Origin: Climacium dendroides
Taxonomy: Eukaryota; Streptophyta; Bryopsida; Hypnales; Climaciaceae
Assembly (NCBI GenBank): GCA_950106755.1
Contig: OX467084.1
Location: 36,025,213-36,089,212, forward strand
Direction of reading: 5' to 3'
DNA length: 64,000 nucleotides
Both the position numbers and the translations under genes were made by a program. The notes below the pieces were generated by a model. It saw only the letters and a program-made list of their open reading frames with translations, was not told the DNA's origin and did not search any database. How positions within the stretch are numbered: position 1 is the stretch's first letter; each line of letters starts with the position of its first letter. Of the stretch, positions 36,101-48,316 are shown one piece after another.

Positions 36101-38574
36101 GTAGCGTGTAAAGGGTCTCTAGAATACGTCTGAGTGGTGAGTGTTTCACTTAACACTGACGAGTTTGGTGGAGAGGAGATGCAAGAAAACGCTCAAGAGC
36201 GAAGAATGGGTCTCTCTCACCTTATTTTTTGTGGGCAAACTCACGTTGCCACTAAAAGAAGCACCATCGCAGTACCTCACAAATACACGATTCCAGTTGT
36301 AAAAATCTGAAGCATGGCCCAAGGAAATACTCATCCATCAGTACCTTCTCTACCGAAACAAACTGTCTTTCACCAAATGCTTGAACTCAAAACTCATATC
36401 AATGTAGTAGTGCTCCTGAAAGTGAACAGAAAATATATGTCCATTCTATCCAGATATGGCTGAAACATGGTGCACCTGAGAGCTTTTCCTCTTAACTCCT
36501 AACGGACCGAGAGGCCCAGATTAAGACCCCAATTCTTAGCACGTTTGAGGATCTACTTGGTGAAGAGCTTCAAATGTTCAACCAAGGAGTTTCTTTTGTT
36601 CAATTCCATTTATTATTAGACCAACAAAAAGCAACGTTCTTCACTGGTCCTGATGATATGAAATTTGGGCCGGTCTAAGTTGTCTTTTTCACAAGATCAT
36701 CATTTTTAAATCACGAAATTTTGGTCATTTAGAAGTTCATTATTGAGAAATGGAATGCCATAGAGAAGGGAAGAAATAAAACTGTTCATGCATATGCAAT
36801 AACCCAGGTAGTAGTCTCCAAGTAAGGTTGTGAAGCCCTGAGTAGATCGAATGAGCAAAGATGCAAACCTGGATTGACCTTCTCAGAGTTGCTTAGAATG
36901 CCTTCAAATGTCCGAGCATTCATCCACTTGGAAGATCCCAAGTGCGCTCTAGCTCGGAATTGACATGCTGCTTCACTTTCACACCATGCACCTTCCTACA
37001 AGAATGGAATCACCAATGTAAAAGCCAAGAAAAAAGTCATTAAAGCAGAATTGCTGTCCGATTGACATGCAAGAAAAAAGCGTCTTACCCTTCATCATGG
37101 GCTTATGAAATGACCATTGAGATCCTCGAACATAAACAACACTCTGAACTGAACAAATCATGGGTACAACCAGTCATGGGTACAACCACAGAGATTATCT
37201 CCAAGACTTGAAAGATTTCTGCAACCCTGTGCTGTTAATTAGCCCTAGCCCTAAACCAACTCAGTAGGTTCAGCTGGGAGTCAAGTGGTAAATAAACGGA
37301 ATGTTCTTCAATATGAACTGAAAGCTCGAGAGCACCATTAAGAGAGTTCAACTCTTCTTACAACTTCACAATTAACCAAGATTGCTTCTGAGCATGAAAA
37401 TTAGGTCAACCAAAACAACGTTTGGGAGCTGACCTCCAAAAACACAACCCAATTCCTGGCGTTAACCCCTTTCCCTTTGTGTAGATGGTACCCCGGTGGA
37501 GAGCCATCCAAGCATACTGCGCACACCGAGAAGGTCATGCAAACAACTTGCTTGAGTAAAAGCACAATAATAATGTTTGGTAAAAATACATAAACTAGAG
37601 TTTGATAAATGACTTTAATTCACATTTCATTTACGCAGCGTTCACTTTCCTGGTCTGTAATCCACTAAGAAGAAATTTGACAATCGAATGACCCTTCTAG
37701 AGCTCGTTCCCTACATTCATATAATTTTAGTCCATGCATTCAAACATTGGTCCACTAGAAGGCAATACTCTAAATGACAAAGACAGTGAATCTTTATGAT
37801 TGTTGTCACTATGAACTGGTCAACATAATTAGGCTTATTTTATATCCTTATGTTGGACACCCTCTTTTGGAACTTAAAGTTCCAAATTTTTCCATGACTT
37901 CTCTTCCAACAATGTTCTGTTTCCAACAACCTAAAATCTTAGACAAGGAGTACATATTGATTTTAGGTCATGTACCAATACAACTTCAAACCCTCACAAC
38001 TTTTGCAAATAGTATCCACATAATACATAATTAGGTGCATTGAAATCCCCTTTCAATTGCTAGCACAAACCAATAAATATTAGCCTTGGTCTAACAATAA
38101 GAATTACGCTCAGTGTTAAATGCGTCGAATTTAGGTTCTCCAGTGACAAATCTCTACACCCATAAAGTAAGCATCACACATGCTTTGCAAATCTGTATAG
38201 CAATTACCTGCACCCTTGGACACTGCCCCTTTCAAAATGGTCAAATCCACCACCAAGGGCTCGAGTGGTTGAACCTCCAGCGGGATGGTCACATCAGCTT
38301 CAGACTCTGAACCTGCTACTGATGTCACATTCTGCACTGAAGATGTTTTTGGAGAATTAATCACATTGGTAGGATGTTTCGCTCCACTGTAGAATCCATC
38401 CGTGGGCACCAGTTTCACAAGCCTCTGCACTCCTTCGTAGTTCCATACTAAGGTGGCTATGGTGGCAAACAGCAGCAGCGTGACGAACGCCATCACATTC
38501 CCGTTCAGATGCCTCCTGGTTGCCATAATAGAGCTCGTCCCCATATTGGCACCTTTTCGGTTGCTCTTCCACAT
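33149..38574 (-). CDS. Pectin acetylesterase family protein with N-terminal membrane anchor, twelve exons
   Basis: Exons (minus): 38574-38208, 37516-37434, 36995-36869, 36306-36221, 35667-35578, 35274-35150, 34938-34878, 34718-34665, 34491-34414, 34210-34114, 33961-33816, 33310-33149. All are GT-AG and in phase, giving 491 residues. Residues 27-44 form a hydrophobic anchor, followed by a roughly 75-residue variable stem. The catalytic part shows [11 protein letters not shown] (123-133), [26 protein letters not shown] with Ser258, AYDWWQ with Asp354, CFHHCQ with His418, and a Cys-rich end (YPCNPTCP). The family (CE13/Notum-like) removes acetyl esters from pectin in the wall or secretory path. 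One oddity is that the usual EGGGWC reads EEGAWC (150-155). Confidence 0.92.
35360..35440. repeat. Short hairpin repeat inside intron 5 of the pectin acetylesterase gene
   Basis: TGCGCACCCAGAATCGCC and GGCGATTCTGGGTGCACA form about 17-bp arms around a loop of some 35 bases. The arms resemble the ends of the TA-flanked elements at 51452 and 54213 (GCACCCA--GCG), suggesting a deleted relative. Confidence 0.5.
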
Positions 38575-38621
38575 CCTCCTAATGACTATGGCACCAAACA
38601 AATCACTCCAGCTTCAAACAA

Positions 38622-39050
38622 GCTTCTAATGCTAAACAGATAATGCCACTAAGACAATGTCTTCGTACGAAGCATCTTTGGAGCGACAAGAATATTTTCT
38701 CAGAGATGGTCTAAAAATAATAATCTCCACGAGCATGAGAAAAACTGCCAAGAGATGCAATGTACATACAAAAAATAGAGGAAGGGACACAAGTGAATTC
38801 AATCAGACGGAGCGAAAAAAGATTTGCGGCACACAAAACTCCACCTTAAGAGAGCTTCTAAAACTACCAAAAGATGATGCTACTTCGACAATGTCTCCCT
38901 ACAAGACATATTCAGAGAAATGGTCTAAACGAGACTATCTCAACAAGCACGAAAGCTATAATTTGCTTAAAAATAAAAGAGGACAAGACACAAGAGGCTT
39001 CAATGAAGAGAAGCGAGAAAAAAAAAAAAGCAAGCAGCTGAGACGCAGGC
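38622..39050. repeat. Tandem duplication upstream of the pectin acetylesterase gene
   Basis: Two diverged units of about 230 bases start at about 38622 and 38850. They share CTTCTAA, GACAATGTCT, AGAGATGGTCTAAA-like, GGACACAAG and TTCAAT blocks. They lie just upstream of the minus-strand start codon, so they would be in its leader or promoter. The 142-codon plus-strand frame across them has no domain and itself reflects the duplication. Confidence 0.6.
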
Positions 39051-40859
39051 CATATCCAGAGAGCCGAAACAGAAGGAAGATGTGAAAGCGTCCTTACGAG
39101 AGCCTCGCAGGCGGTGTCATGAAGAGCCCTAATAATGATATTGCGAGGACAGGCAAGCGCGGAGGTCACAAGATCTCGCCCTAAAACGACACGATCCATT
39201 GTCAGTCCTCATCAAGAATCACTCCTCAGCTGGAAAACGAGCTCTCGCCAATGTGACGAATCTCGTCACCTACATTGCAAGAAATGATCGCTTTCTCTAA
39301 GCAAGCAAGAATGCAAGCGATCTCTCTCTTGCAAAAATGCAAATGCGAAACTTAATTGCGAAACGTAAAATGCGAGATGTAATTGCGACAGGGCAGGTGG
39401 AAGTGGATAGCGATGACTTACCAGTGGTACTCCCGTGCCACGGCTCTCATTCAGTGAGGATCATCTTCACCTCTACTGTCGGTTACTGGTGCCATATCCT
39501 TCTTGCGCTTCTCTTGTTCCAGTAGCATCCTCGCACAACAAACCTGATTGCACGGCAACGAAGAGAGGAAGAGAATTGTGTTTCCTGCAAAGAGACTTGG
39601 AAACTCTATAATGGGCCTGACGGATGACTACACTGATACATCATATTTAGTGTGGTTTCTTATGTGCGATTTTTTTTGCCATTTGGCTATAACCAACAGA
39701 CGTTTGGTTTTTGTTTTTTTGTTTTTTTTTAAGGAAAAGGATATTTTCATTTATTCAGCCACAATGTGGTAGTGGTTTTATTGCTGTATTTTAAGAGCAA
39801 TAGCAAAAAAAAATTTAGGTGTCACCTAATTTTGATATACATATCACCAAGTATCACCCAAATATCATCCAAATATCTTCCCAAGTACCATCCCAAGTAC
39901 CATCCCAAGTACCACCCAAGTATCACAAGAATATTGAAGAAACACCTAGCTATTTCTCCAAAATGATAAAAAAAAAATTAAAACAAAAAAACAAAAAATA
40001 TAAAACATTGATCATACTAGTGATGGTGATAAATTGTTCGCACTATTAAATTATTATTTTTTGAATCCCTAGAGAACCGTGGGTGCTTCAAGGAGAAATT
40101 GTTAAAAACTTCGGGTTTTTTGGTATGCTATTCAAAAATGAAAATTCAAACTTTTTTTGAAACTTCAATTGTACAAAACTAAAGTAAAGTGTTTTACTAC
40201 AATGTGGAAAAAATTTCAAAGCATTTGACCTCACGGATTGAAAGACTATAACATTTGAAGTTAGAAAAAAAAAAACTTTTTATTCATTCCTATGAAAGGC
40301 AATTAGCAAACTTTGGGCCCTTTTCAAATAAAAATTTTTCTCTACATGAAAATGAGAATTTTTACCATTTATAAGTGCATGATATTAGTTTCACTCATGA
40401 AAAAAATTTAAAAGCAAATATGAAGTCTAGCTTGTTCTAAATCAACATGCAATGCAAGGAGGTTAAGTGAATTGGTAATACACTAATCATTTTTTTATGA
40501 TTTTTTGTGCAATGAGGAAACTTTTTGTTAAAAATACGAATGGTGAAAAATTAGAGACAAAAATTTGGGTTATGTGGAAAAAATTTCTAAGAGACTGCAG
40601 TAGAAGGCAGTTGGCTTGTCATAGGTTGGCTTACCTTACCTACATGGCGATGGACTCTCAAAGGAAGTTTAGGTTGGCTAGAAATGAAAGTCCAAACTAT
40701 GGCCGAGAAGCTATTGACTTATGACAAGATTTCAATTGTTAGATTGCTAAGAGTTTGGACTTTGGCTTGGCTTTTGGAGGCTTCACACTATGGCTAGATG
40801 ATGGCTCCAATTCCTATTATTTATTACCTATTTGTTGCTCATTCTTTTAGACTCTCAAC
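39051..40859. other. Intergenic region with a 12-bp tandem repeat
   Basis: 39847-39925 is a run of 12-bp units (CCATCCCAAGTA and variants). 40610-40760 shares GACTCTCAAAGGAAG and neighbouring blocks with 55365-55440. No gene recognised. Confidence 0.5.
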
Positions 40860-43800
40860 AAAAAAAAAAAAAAAAAAAAAAAAAATTATTGTTTTGACAC
40901 AAGTAAAGAGTACCTTTATTGAAGAAAAAAAGAAAAAAAGAGCCCAACCACAAATATCTTGGGAACACAATAGACACTAAAATACATAACAAAACAAAAG
41001 ACACCAACATGAATAAAAATGTTGGCTTTGCAAGGCAGGGCCACCCCACCCCACTAGAGGAAGTGCCCTAAGGTGGATGAAAGATAAAATTGGCCCTAGG
41101 GTTGGTGAGGGCCCATCTAGGCGCCTCTTCAACCATGATACACTAGTAGAAAAAGAGTGACCACTATAACAAAAAATTAACAAAAAAGTGTTGATGTCAT
41201 TTGTATCCTCGATCGCATTGTCTTGGATAGTACCTAACAAAAAATTGTTGTCTATTTTGTTATGGTGGTCAAGTCTAAAAAATAATAATATTGATTCACT
41301 TATAAATTTGCTCAATGAACAACCACCACCTAGCAAGCCAAACACTAACCCAATACAAATTTCCATAGGCCAAAAAAACACATAGATAGGACTATGAATT
41401 AAACTTTATAACTTAATTTTTTAAAAATTAAATTTTATAATTTATTTAGAAGAAAGAAGACCAATTTTTCAAAACTTGAAAAAAGACAAGTGCCTTTGGT
41501 AATAGAGAGAAGAGAAGAAAGGTCTTTATACAAATGGGGTGGTAGATGGTAGAACAAACCATATAAGATATGTGAATTAAGACTATGAGTGATTTACATA
41601 TCCCATATGGTTTGTTTGACCTTTTATCACCCCATTTGTATAAAGAACTTGTCTTCTTCTCTCTTATATCACCAAAGTCACTTTTCTTTTATCATCAATG
41701 AATGAGAGGCTTGTTTTTTTCCTTCTAATTAACAAAACAATGTTAATTTTTTTTTTGATTTGGATGTTGTACTATTTGAATCAACAAAAATTCAATGACC
41801 ATTTTATTAGCTTGTACAAAATCAACAAAAAATTGTTAAAATGGTCAATACAATATTTTAGTCAACAAAAAATTGTTAAATTTTTGTTGACTTGGACACC
41901 ATTTTCTAATAGTAGTAGAAAACACCTTGTTATAGATCCAATAGAAAAGAAACAAATTCCTAACATCCTCCCATTGCTCACGTCATAGTTTGCAAATGCA
42001 CTAAGAGTTTCCATTCTATCCCTCCATAGTCAATGATGTCAAGCAAGATGCATTGCATAAGCTTGGTCGAACTTAACGAACATCATTGAAAGCAACGTTG
42101 TTCCGTTCAATCCATAACATCTAGAGAATGACTGATCGGAACGCCATCCATATACTACTAACCACATTGAACTTCTTCAGGATGTAGTATGAGAAAATCT
42201 CTTGTCTTCAAGTGAAGGGACGCCATGGCCCCTTGGCTTCCTTATGAGTGATAAGCACATTCATGATATGAATGCCCCATTGCCAAGCTTGTTGAGTAGA
42301 TATACATCCCTAGAATCTATGGAGCACCAATCCATTTGCTCTACTAGAGCACACAAGGCAATTAGTGTCAATGGTGTGGTGAATGCAACTTGTCCATACA
42401 TTAACTGCGACACCTCGGTGCCATGTAAGCCATAGCAAGCCAACTTCTTTGGAGGTGCGCATCTTTGTTCAAATTGTATTCTAACAGAGACGATGTGATA
42501 GAGGTGAGATCTTTTGCCACTTCCTCTCAATAACATTTGGAATCTTGTGTTTGGTTCTCAACAAGTCCCGACCAAGTTTAGTATTGTATGACAGAAAAAA
42601 ATTGGACCATGTTTGCTAGGCCAATGGAACATCCTAGGGTCCTATGTCAATAGATCCACTTTTCCATAATATAATAACGACTCTGATTTCTTTGTTCCAT
42701 ATTGGATATTCATCACATGTACCCTGTGTGACCTACTATTTAGAACAAGTTGTCTTCCTCTTCAGCAAGAGGCCCATGTGATCTCCACCTAGCTAGCTTG
42801 CCTGAATGGGTCAATGCTTTGAAGTGAATTCCATTTCTAGTCAAGGTCCAATTTCTAGTTGGACCACCTATACTAATGTCTATCCCTAGACACATTTGTA
42901 ACATAAGGATTGTTAGGATGCTAGGATTGTACTGAAATATCCTATCTACTTGCATGTAGTAGACTTAGGAAAAATAGAGGTCAACAGCAACCCCCAGATT
43001 CGTTGTAATGACCTTATAGTAGCTTCCCAAGCTCCCGATTTTTCAACCTTAACTCTAGAACAAGTAATTGCTTCCTTTATGTCTTCAAAGCAATTACCAA
43101 TTCAAGCATCTTTAACAAACTATAATCCAGCCTTATGCAATTAGACAGCTCAAGTTCTCGCAAAGTCTGGACCCACTTATGACGAGAAATCAGACCACTA
43201 GAAGGGTTCGCAAAGTGGTTCTTTTGGTAAAGTTGGGGGGTCAGTTCTACAGATTTAATAAGCTTCCGTAAGGCTTTGTTAGCCCGATTCCAAATTTTGG
43301 ACCCCTGTTTGATTTGAAATCAAGTGATTGTGAAGAACTCCAAGCTTGGGCTCCACCTTCATTCGCTATAAGGTTGGAAACTTGCCAACCTATAGCTCAA
43401 AAGGACATGTAGGTTGGATGGGTTTGGTTCTTAGGCTTTTAGTATCCACTTCGCCATAAGAGTAATCAAAGTGTCAAAAGGGTTGACTAATCCAAGGCCC
43501 CTTCTAATTTGCTCTAGTAACATTGAAGCCATGCAACTTTAACACGAGAATGATGCAAGGATCCAAACCACATGTAATTTTGCACCACACTTTTGTGCTT
43601 GGTTACTCCAGCCTAAAATCCAACCCAAATAGTGATAAAGAAAAAAAATATTGACAACAATACATGATTGACCAAAAAAACTCGACCAATAGTGTTTATC
43701 CTTATTGTACACGAGTATGCCAGTTTCTTTTGAGTTTTGTCCAAAAGAAAATTATCTAAATCTATTGAGCTTAAAAATCCAACAACTTGCAAATATATCC

Positions 43801-46123
43801 ATCTTCAGCATACTTAAGATGGAAGTGATTGGTCTAAGAGGGACGTCCTTAATGGTCTTTGGAGCACTAGTATCCACATGATTTGTCCCAATTCAAGACA
43901 ATCTTGAGCCTCTACAAAAAGAGTCAAGAGTGGCTATTGTAGTAACAACCAACTCCCCTTCTCCTCAAAGACTTAAAGATGTGTCATCTACATATTGGGT
44001 CATTACTTATTGTTGTTCTTCCATTGGCAATGTAATACCTTTGATTGCCCCTTCTACAACACCAAATTTTATCATTGAGTTGAGTACCTCAAAGGCAATA
44101 ATAAAAAGATATGGGGCTAAAGAGCAGCCTTGTCTAACTCCTCTTTGTGTGGGAAAATTTTTAGAGTGGGCACCATTAACCTTAACCAATGCTTTTGTGT
44201 CCTGAAATAAGAATTTTGTCATCAAAATGAATTTATCAGAGAACCCTATAGTTGCCATAGCTTTGAATAAGAACCCAAGGTCTACCATATCATATGCTTT
44301 ACTAATGTTTAGCTTTAGAAAAAAGAATGGTTGGCCTAAGTAGTTCATCCAATCCATCATTTTATGTTAGTAAAATATTATCTAAAAGAAAGCACATAGG
44401 GAGGAAGATTGATTGATCAAATGAAATAATCTCCATCAAAATTGGTTGCAATCAAAGTTGTAGGGCCTTGGAATGAATTTTGTAGAATATGTTTAGCAAT
44501 GTTATAGGTCTCCAATTGGACAATTTGCTTTGGTCACCTCCCTTGTGGAGCAAAGTGATAAGCTTGTGGTTTATACCTGATGGCATATTATTATCACATA
44601 TTACCATAGTAATCATCCTCAGATAATCTACTTTAATAATGTCCTAGTAGCTTTTGAAGAAGTTAATGATTACTTTGTCCAGCCCATGTGCCTTATTGGG
44701 GTCCATACCTCAATAAGCTTCCTCTAGCTCTACCATGCAAATAGGAGACAAGAGAGTTTATCTCAATGAATTGGTAAGATGGTAATCCTAAAGCATACAT
44801 CTTCATGTTGTACTTGTTTTGGTAACCTTGGATTGGCCGTATATAACTTGCTATAAAATCTTGAATTGATTTCCTCTAAAATTGCTTGATCAATGTGTAG
44901 TAAGCCATGTGCATTTTCTAATTCGGTGATGTTAGTTCCACTTCCACAATCCTTATAGACTTGAAAAAATTCCTTCAAACAGGCATCACCAACTCGCTTC
45001 CAACAAATTTGGTTCTTGATCTTAAGTCCCTCTACATGTTGTTTTTCCACCTCCTCTAGTCTTTTACCTAGGTTGCTCAACTTCCCTTGACATTCTATAT
45101 CACTAGAATTTGCTTGTAAAGCCTCCACGGCATTAGAGAGTTGAAAATATAGATGAGCTTCTATTTCACATTGAGCCTTTCACTTTAAAACAATATTCTT
45201 TATAAAAACCTCACAACCTTTCAAAGTTTGCCGAAAAAAACACCATGCGGATTGAAAGTCCAAATTGATGTGACTTGAGTTCTAAGTTCTAACCTCTTTA
45301 TCTTCAAGGTACCATGCACTCATCTTATAAGCTGACTTCCAAAGGGGGTGAGGAATTTTTTTTCCCATATCGATAGGTGGTCAGAATGGTTCCTATCTCC
45401 CTTTATAAAACATTTGACGATTGGATTTGCTTGGCCACCACCAAATTGAAAGGAATAAAAACAGTCAAACCTAGCCAAAACCCTTGATCCATCTTGGCAG
45501 CAGTTGTTTCAAGTATATTTAATGGAATTGGAACAAAGGATCTTCTCTTTCACATTTAATACCCCAATGAGTAAATCAAATGCATATCTCTCTACATTAG
45601 TAATTAATTTGCTACATACTCTAGATTTGTCTACCCAATTTTCTACAAAATTTCAATCTCCGCAAAATATCCATTTGTTATCTTTGGCCAACATGGATAA
45701 AAGTTTTGACTAGAGCTCCATACGCTCACTCGAAGATGTGGAAGCGTAAATATTCAGGATAGATAAGTCGCCTCTTGTTGTGCTTGCCAATCTCACCTAG
45801 TGTCCTCTCCCGCATCATGAGGAGCCTAAGGTTGTCACCAAGTGTTGAATAGTGGAGGAGATCCACATATACACTCCCCCTTTCCCTGCCCTGCTATCCC
45901 CTAATGCACAACCATAGCCTAGTGCTGCTTCTATACATAAAAATTTAGCTCTTGGCCAAATTGATTGGCCTAAAGCTAATGGTTTTTCCCCTCTTAGATG
46001 GTGCTCTTGAAAGTAGAGCACATCCAAACTTAACTTCAATGACCAATAATAGTTTTTCACTATTTCAACCTTTGAAGGATAGTTGGTGCCCTAAAGATTT
46101 TGGAACATAATTATAACTTTCAT
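40860..46123 (-). mobile_element. Decayed LINE retrotransposon (endonuclease, reverse transcriptase, C-terminal region, 3' tail)
   Basis: The minus-strand reading starts near 46123 (MKVIIMFQNL) with an endonuclease section (LDVLYFQEHHLRGEK; AGKGGVYMWIS, 45815-46060). The linker at 44763-45128 follows (KNQICWKRVGDACLKEFF). Then comes reverse transcriptase at 44007-44360 (LNISKAYDMVDLGFLF, QRGVRQGCSLAPYLFIIAFE) with the catalytic YVDD at 43983-43994, then GLGLVNPFDTLITLMAKW near 43440-43500 and a C-terminal LWIERNN-like block near 42100. From 45128 to about 43431 there is one frame broken by stops. A further frame change separates the endonuclease. The sense 3' end is AATAAAGG...AATAATT followed by 26 T (A26 on the plus strand at 40860-40885). 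Target duplications and the 5' boundary were not found. It is dead. Confidence 0.85.
41141..41914. mobile_element. CACTA-like non-autonomous element inserted in the LINE 3' region (about 774 bp)
   Basis: The left end is CACTAGTAGAAAAAGAGTG. The right end is TTTTCTAATAGTA, an inverted match with the last base changed. Complementarity continues about 50 bases inward (AACAAAAAATTAACAA). A second strong inverted repeat fills the centre (about 41480-41680; ATACAAATGGGGTG and CACCCCATTTGTAT). Flanks ATA and GTA differ by one base. LINE sequence resumes on both sides. Confidence 0.6.
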
Positions 46124-46476
46124 AGCAAAGTGCTAGGGTTGGAATGGAACAAAAGTGGGCCTCTTGTGGCTTCTCTATCCATATCACACTACTATGTAGT
46201 TTAATCCCCTTCCTCTGAGCAACTTGAGATAGTTCTCTTTGTATAAAGTTTTGAATTTCAATGATGCTTGATAGATTTTGGGATATCTGTCCTCCTCTAC
46301 AATTGCTTCTCTATAAGTCTTTTTGAAGGCAACATAATAACCCCTCCCTTGGCAAGCGACTCACATTTGGTTTTATACCATTCTACAATCTTTGTATGAA
46401 TATTTGGTGGCCGTAGCACAACCAACCCCGCAAGCGCCTCATTGACTCGGACGGGCATAGTATGAAGTGTCCCTTA

Positions 46477-48143
46477 GAGCATCACCAACCAAGAGGCATT
46501 TTGCAGGCTGATTTGGCCTGAAAAAAACTGGCTCAGTCGGATATGGAGGCTAGGTATGGAGGCCAAGTGGGAATGGCCGCTCCACCCATGGCCTCTTAAA
46601 AGGCCATATGACGTTCCAACCAAAGTAAAAAAACAGAAATAGTTACTTACTGTGATGTTATTTCAAATGGAAATAAAAGAAGGAGCCTAACGATGAAAAA
46701 ACTCGATGTGAACCACTTGTCGGAATCGCAGAAAGCAACGCGCAACTTGTCTTTTCCTATTTTGCAAGCCAAATTCAGGCCTCCAAAACTACCCTCATAA
46801 GAGCACCACCACCTGTCCTCCAAAACGGATGACCTTTTAAGAGGCACCTCATGGAAATTAACTTTGGCCTCCATATGAGGTGGTTTTGGAGGCCTCAACT
46901 CGACCTCCAAAACAAAAAAAGACAAGTCCCATGTTGCTCTCCACGATTCTAGCAAGTGGTTCACGCCGAGTTGTCGTATTTTGGTTGGAAGTCATATGGC
47001 CTCTTAAGAGGCCATGGGTGGGGCAAGCCTAGTAGCTGGCTACCAAACCCGACCAAGCCCAAGGTCGAGGGTGCCTGCATTTTGTAGGACGGGTGGCCTT
47101 GCTAGAAGGAGGCCAAAGTTCATTTCCAAGATGGTGCCTCTTAACCCCAAAGTGACATTCAATTTCTGGGGTTCAAAAACATCATTGCTTTTGAAGCTTT
47201 ATGGATCTAAATGTCTTCAAGTTATACAAATCTCAACCGTACAATCTTGTAGTGTATATGTTGTAGAGGACATGTAGAAAATTTGAAGTCATTTGGCCAC
47301 ATAGATTGCAAGATCATAATGTTTTAGTGTTGAAAATGGATGCTGAAATTTTCCCAAAAACACATTTGGAGGTGAAATTTGATTTCTAAACCTACTCAAA
47401 TGTAAAAACTTTACACTACAAAATGATTCAAAACTAGTATACAAACACATTGGTGAAAAAAAATTCATTCAATTGACTCATTGTGTTTGCAAAACGGCTT
47501 TGAAATGTCAAAAATCAACAAGAAAAATTGCAAAAAACACATCTAAAGGTGAACCTCCTTCTACTAGAATGCTTCTCAGTCACTCATTAATTCTTGGATT
47601 AACATGAAATTTTAGCCACACAAACTAGACTAGTATACGCAACTTTTCCAAAAAGAATTATTGAAAATAAACTTTGTATGAAGAATAAACAAGCCGCCAA
47701 AGTTCACTATACTCCAAAAATGGCAGGATTTTGAACTTCGAATTGGTCCCAAACATTCAAAACAACTTGGATTGACATGAAAACTTTACCACAATAACTA
47801 TACTTTAAGGGGAACAAAAGCCAACAAATTTTATTGAAAATGAGCAATGGATGAAGGAGATACAAGGCCCCAAAGTTGCAGCCCTAAAATGCAGTTTGGT
47901 GAACTCAAATTGAAGTTGTGAACTTCAATTGTCTTCCAAAAAATCAATAAATCTTGTATTGATCTGAAAATTTTATCATACAAACTAGAGGGGAGAAAGC
48001 AACATTCCCAACAAGTTTTATTGAATTTGGACCTTGGATGCAAAAGTTACAGCACTTTGAACTGGACCTTAAACTGTGTGAGGACACTCTGTCCTCTTTG
48101 TCACTTTGGGGTTAAGAGGCCATCCGGACGGGTGGTGATGCTC
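46477..48143. mobile_element. PIF/Harbinger-like element with TTA duplication, carrying a nested insertion
   Basis: The ends GAGCATCACCAACC and GGTGGTGATGCTC are inverted repeats. TTA flanks at 46474-46476 and 48144-48146. Without the nested 967-bp element it is about 0.7 kb. It contains further internal inverted repeats around GGCCTCTTAAGAGGCC (46594-46625 against 46985-47017). No transposase was found. Confidence 0.7.
47145..48111 (-). mobile_element. TTAA-flanked TIR element, copy B (967 bp), nested
   Basis: TTAA (47141-47144) precedes CCCCAAAGTGACA, and GTCACTTTGGGG precedes TTAA (48112-48115). It is a full-length inverted relative of copy A at 20804. The site it entered reads GCCTC-TTAA-GAGGC when the element and one TTAA are removed. 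That is the same palindrome still intact at about 46999-47013. Confidence 0.85.
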
Positions 48144-48316
48144 TTAGGCATCATTTAAAAAAATATTTATTTATTGACGGACCTGCCAGCAGGGCACGGT
48201 AGTCAGTCGGTCCAGCAGTCCACCGATCCATCATGGCACCGGTTATGGGAGGTCCTTGTCCGTCAGTTCCGCGTACGCTTTGCGGCGACTTTGCGTGACT
48301 TACGCAGTTTCAACGA

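Noticed and set aside
36979..37161. Minus-strand block [19 protein letters not shown] as an exon of the pectin acetylesterase gene
   Set aside because: It has plausible splice signals, but the block at 37516-37434 gives the family motif [11 protein letters not shown] in the correct phase, so the former is intronic.
37451..37475. GTTAACCCCTTTCCC, looking like another TTAA-CCCC element end
   Set aside because: It lies inside exon 2 of the pectin acetylesterase gene (the complement encodes KGKGVNA) and has no partner end.
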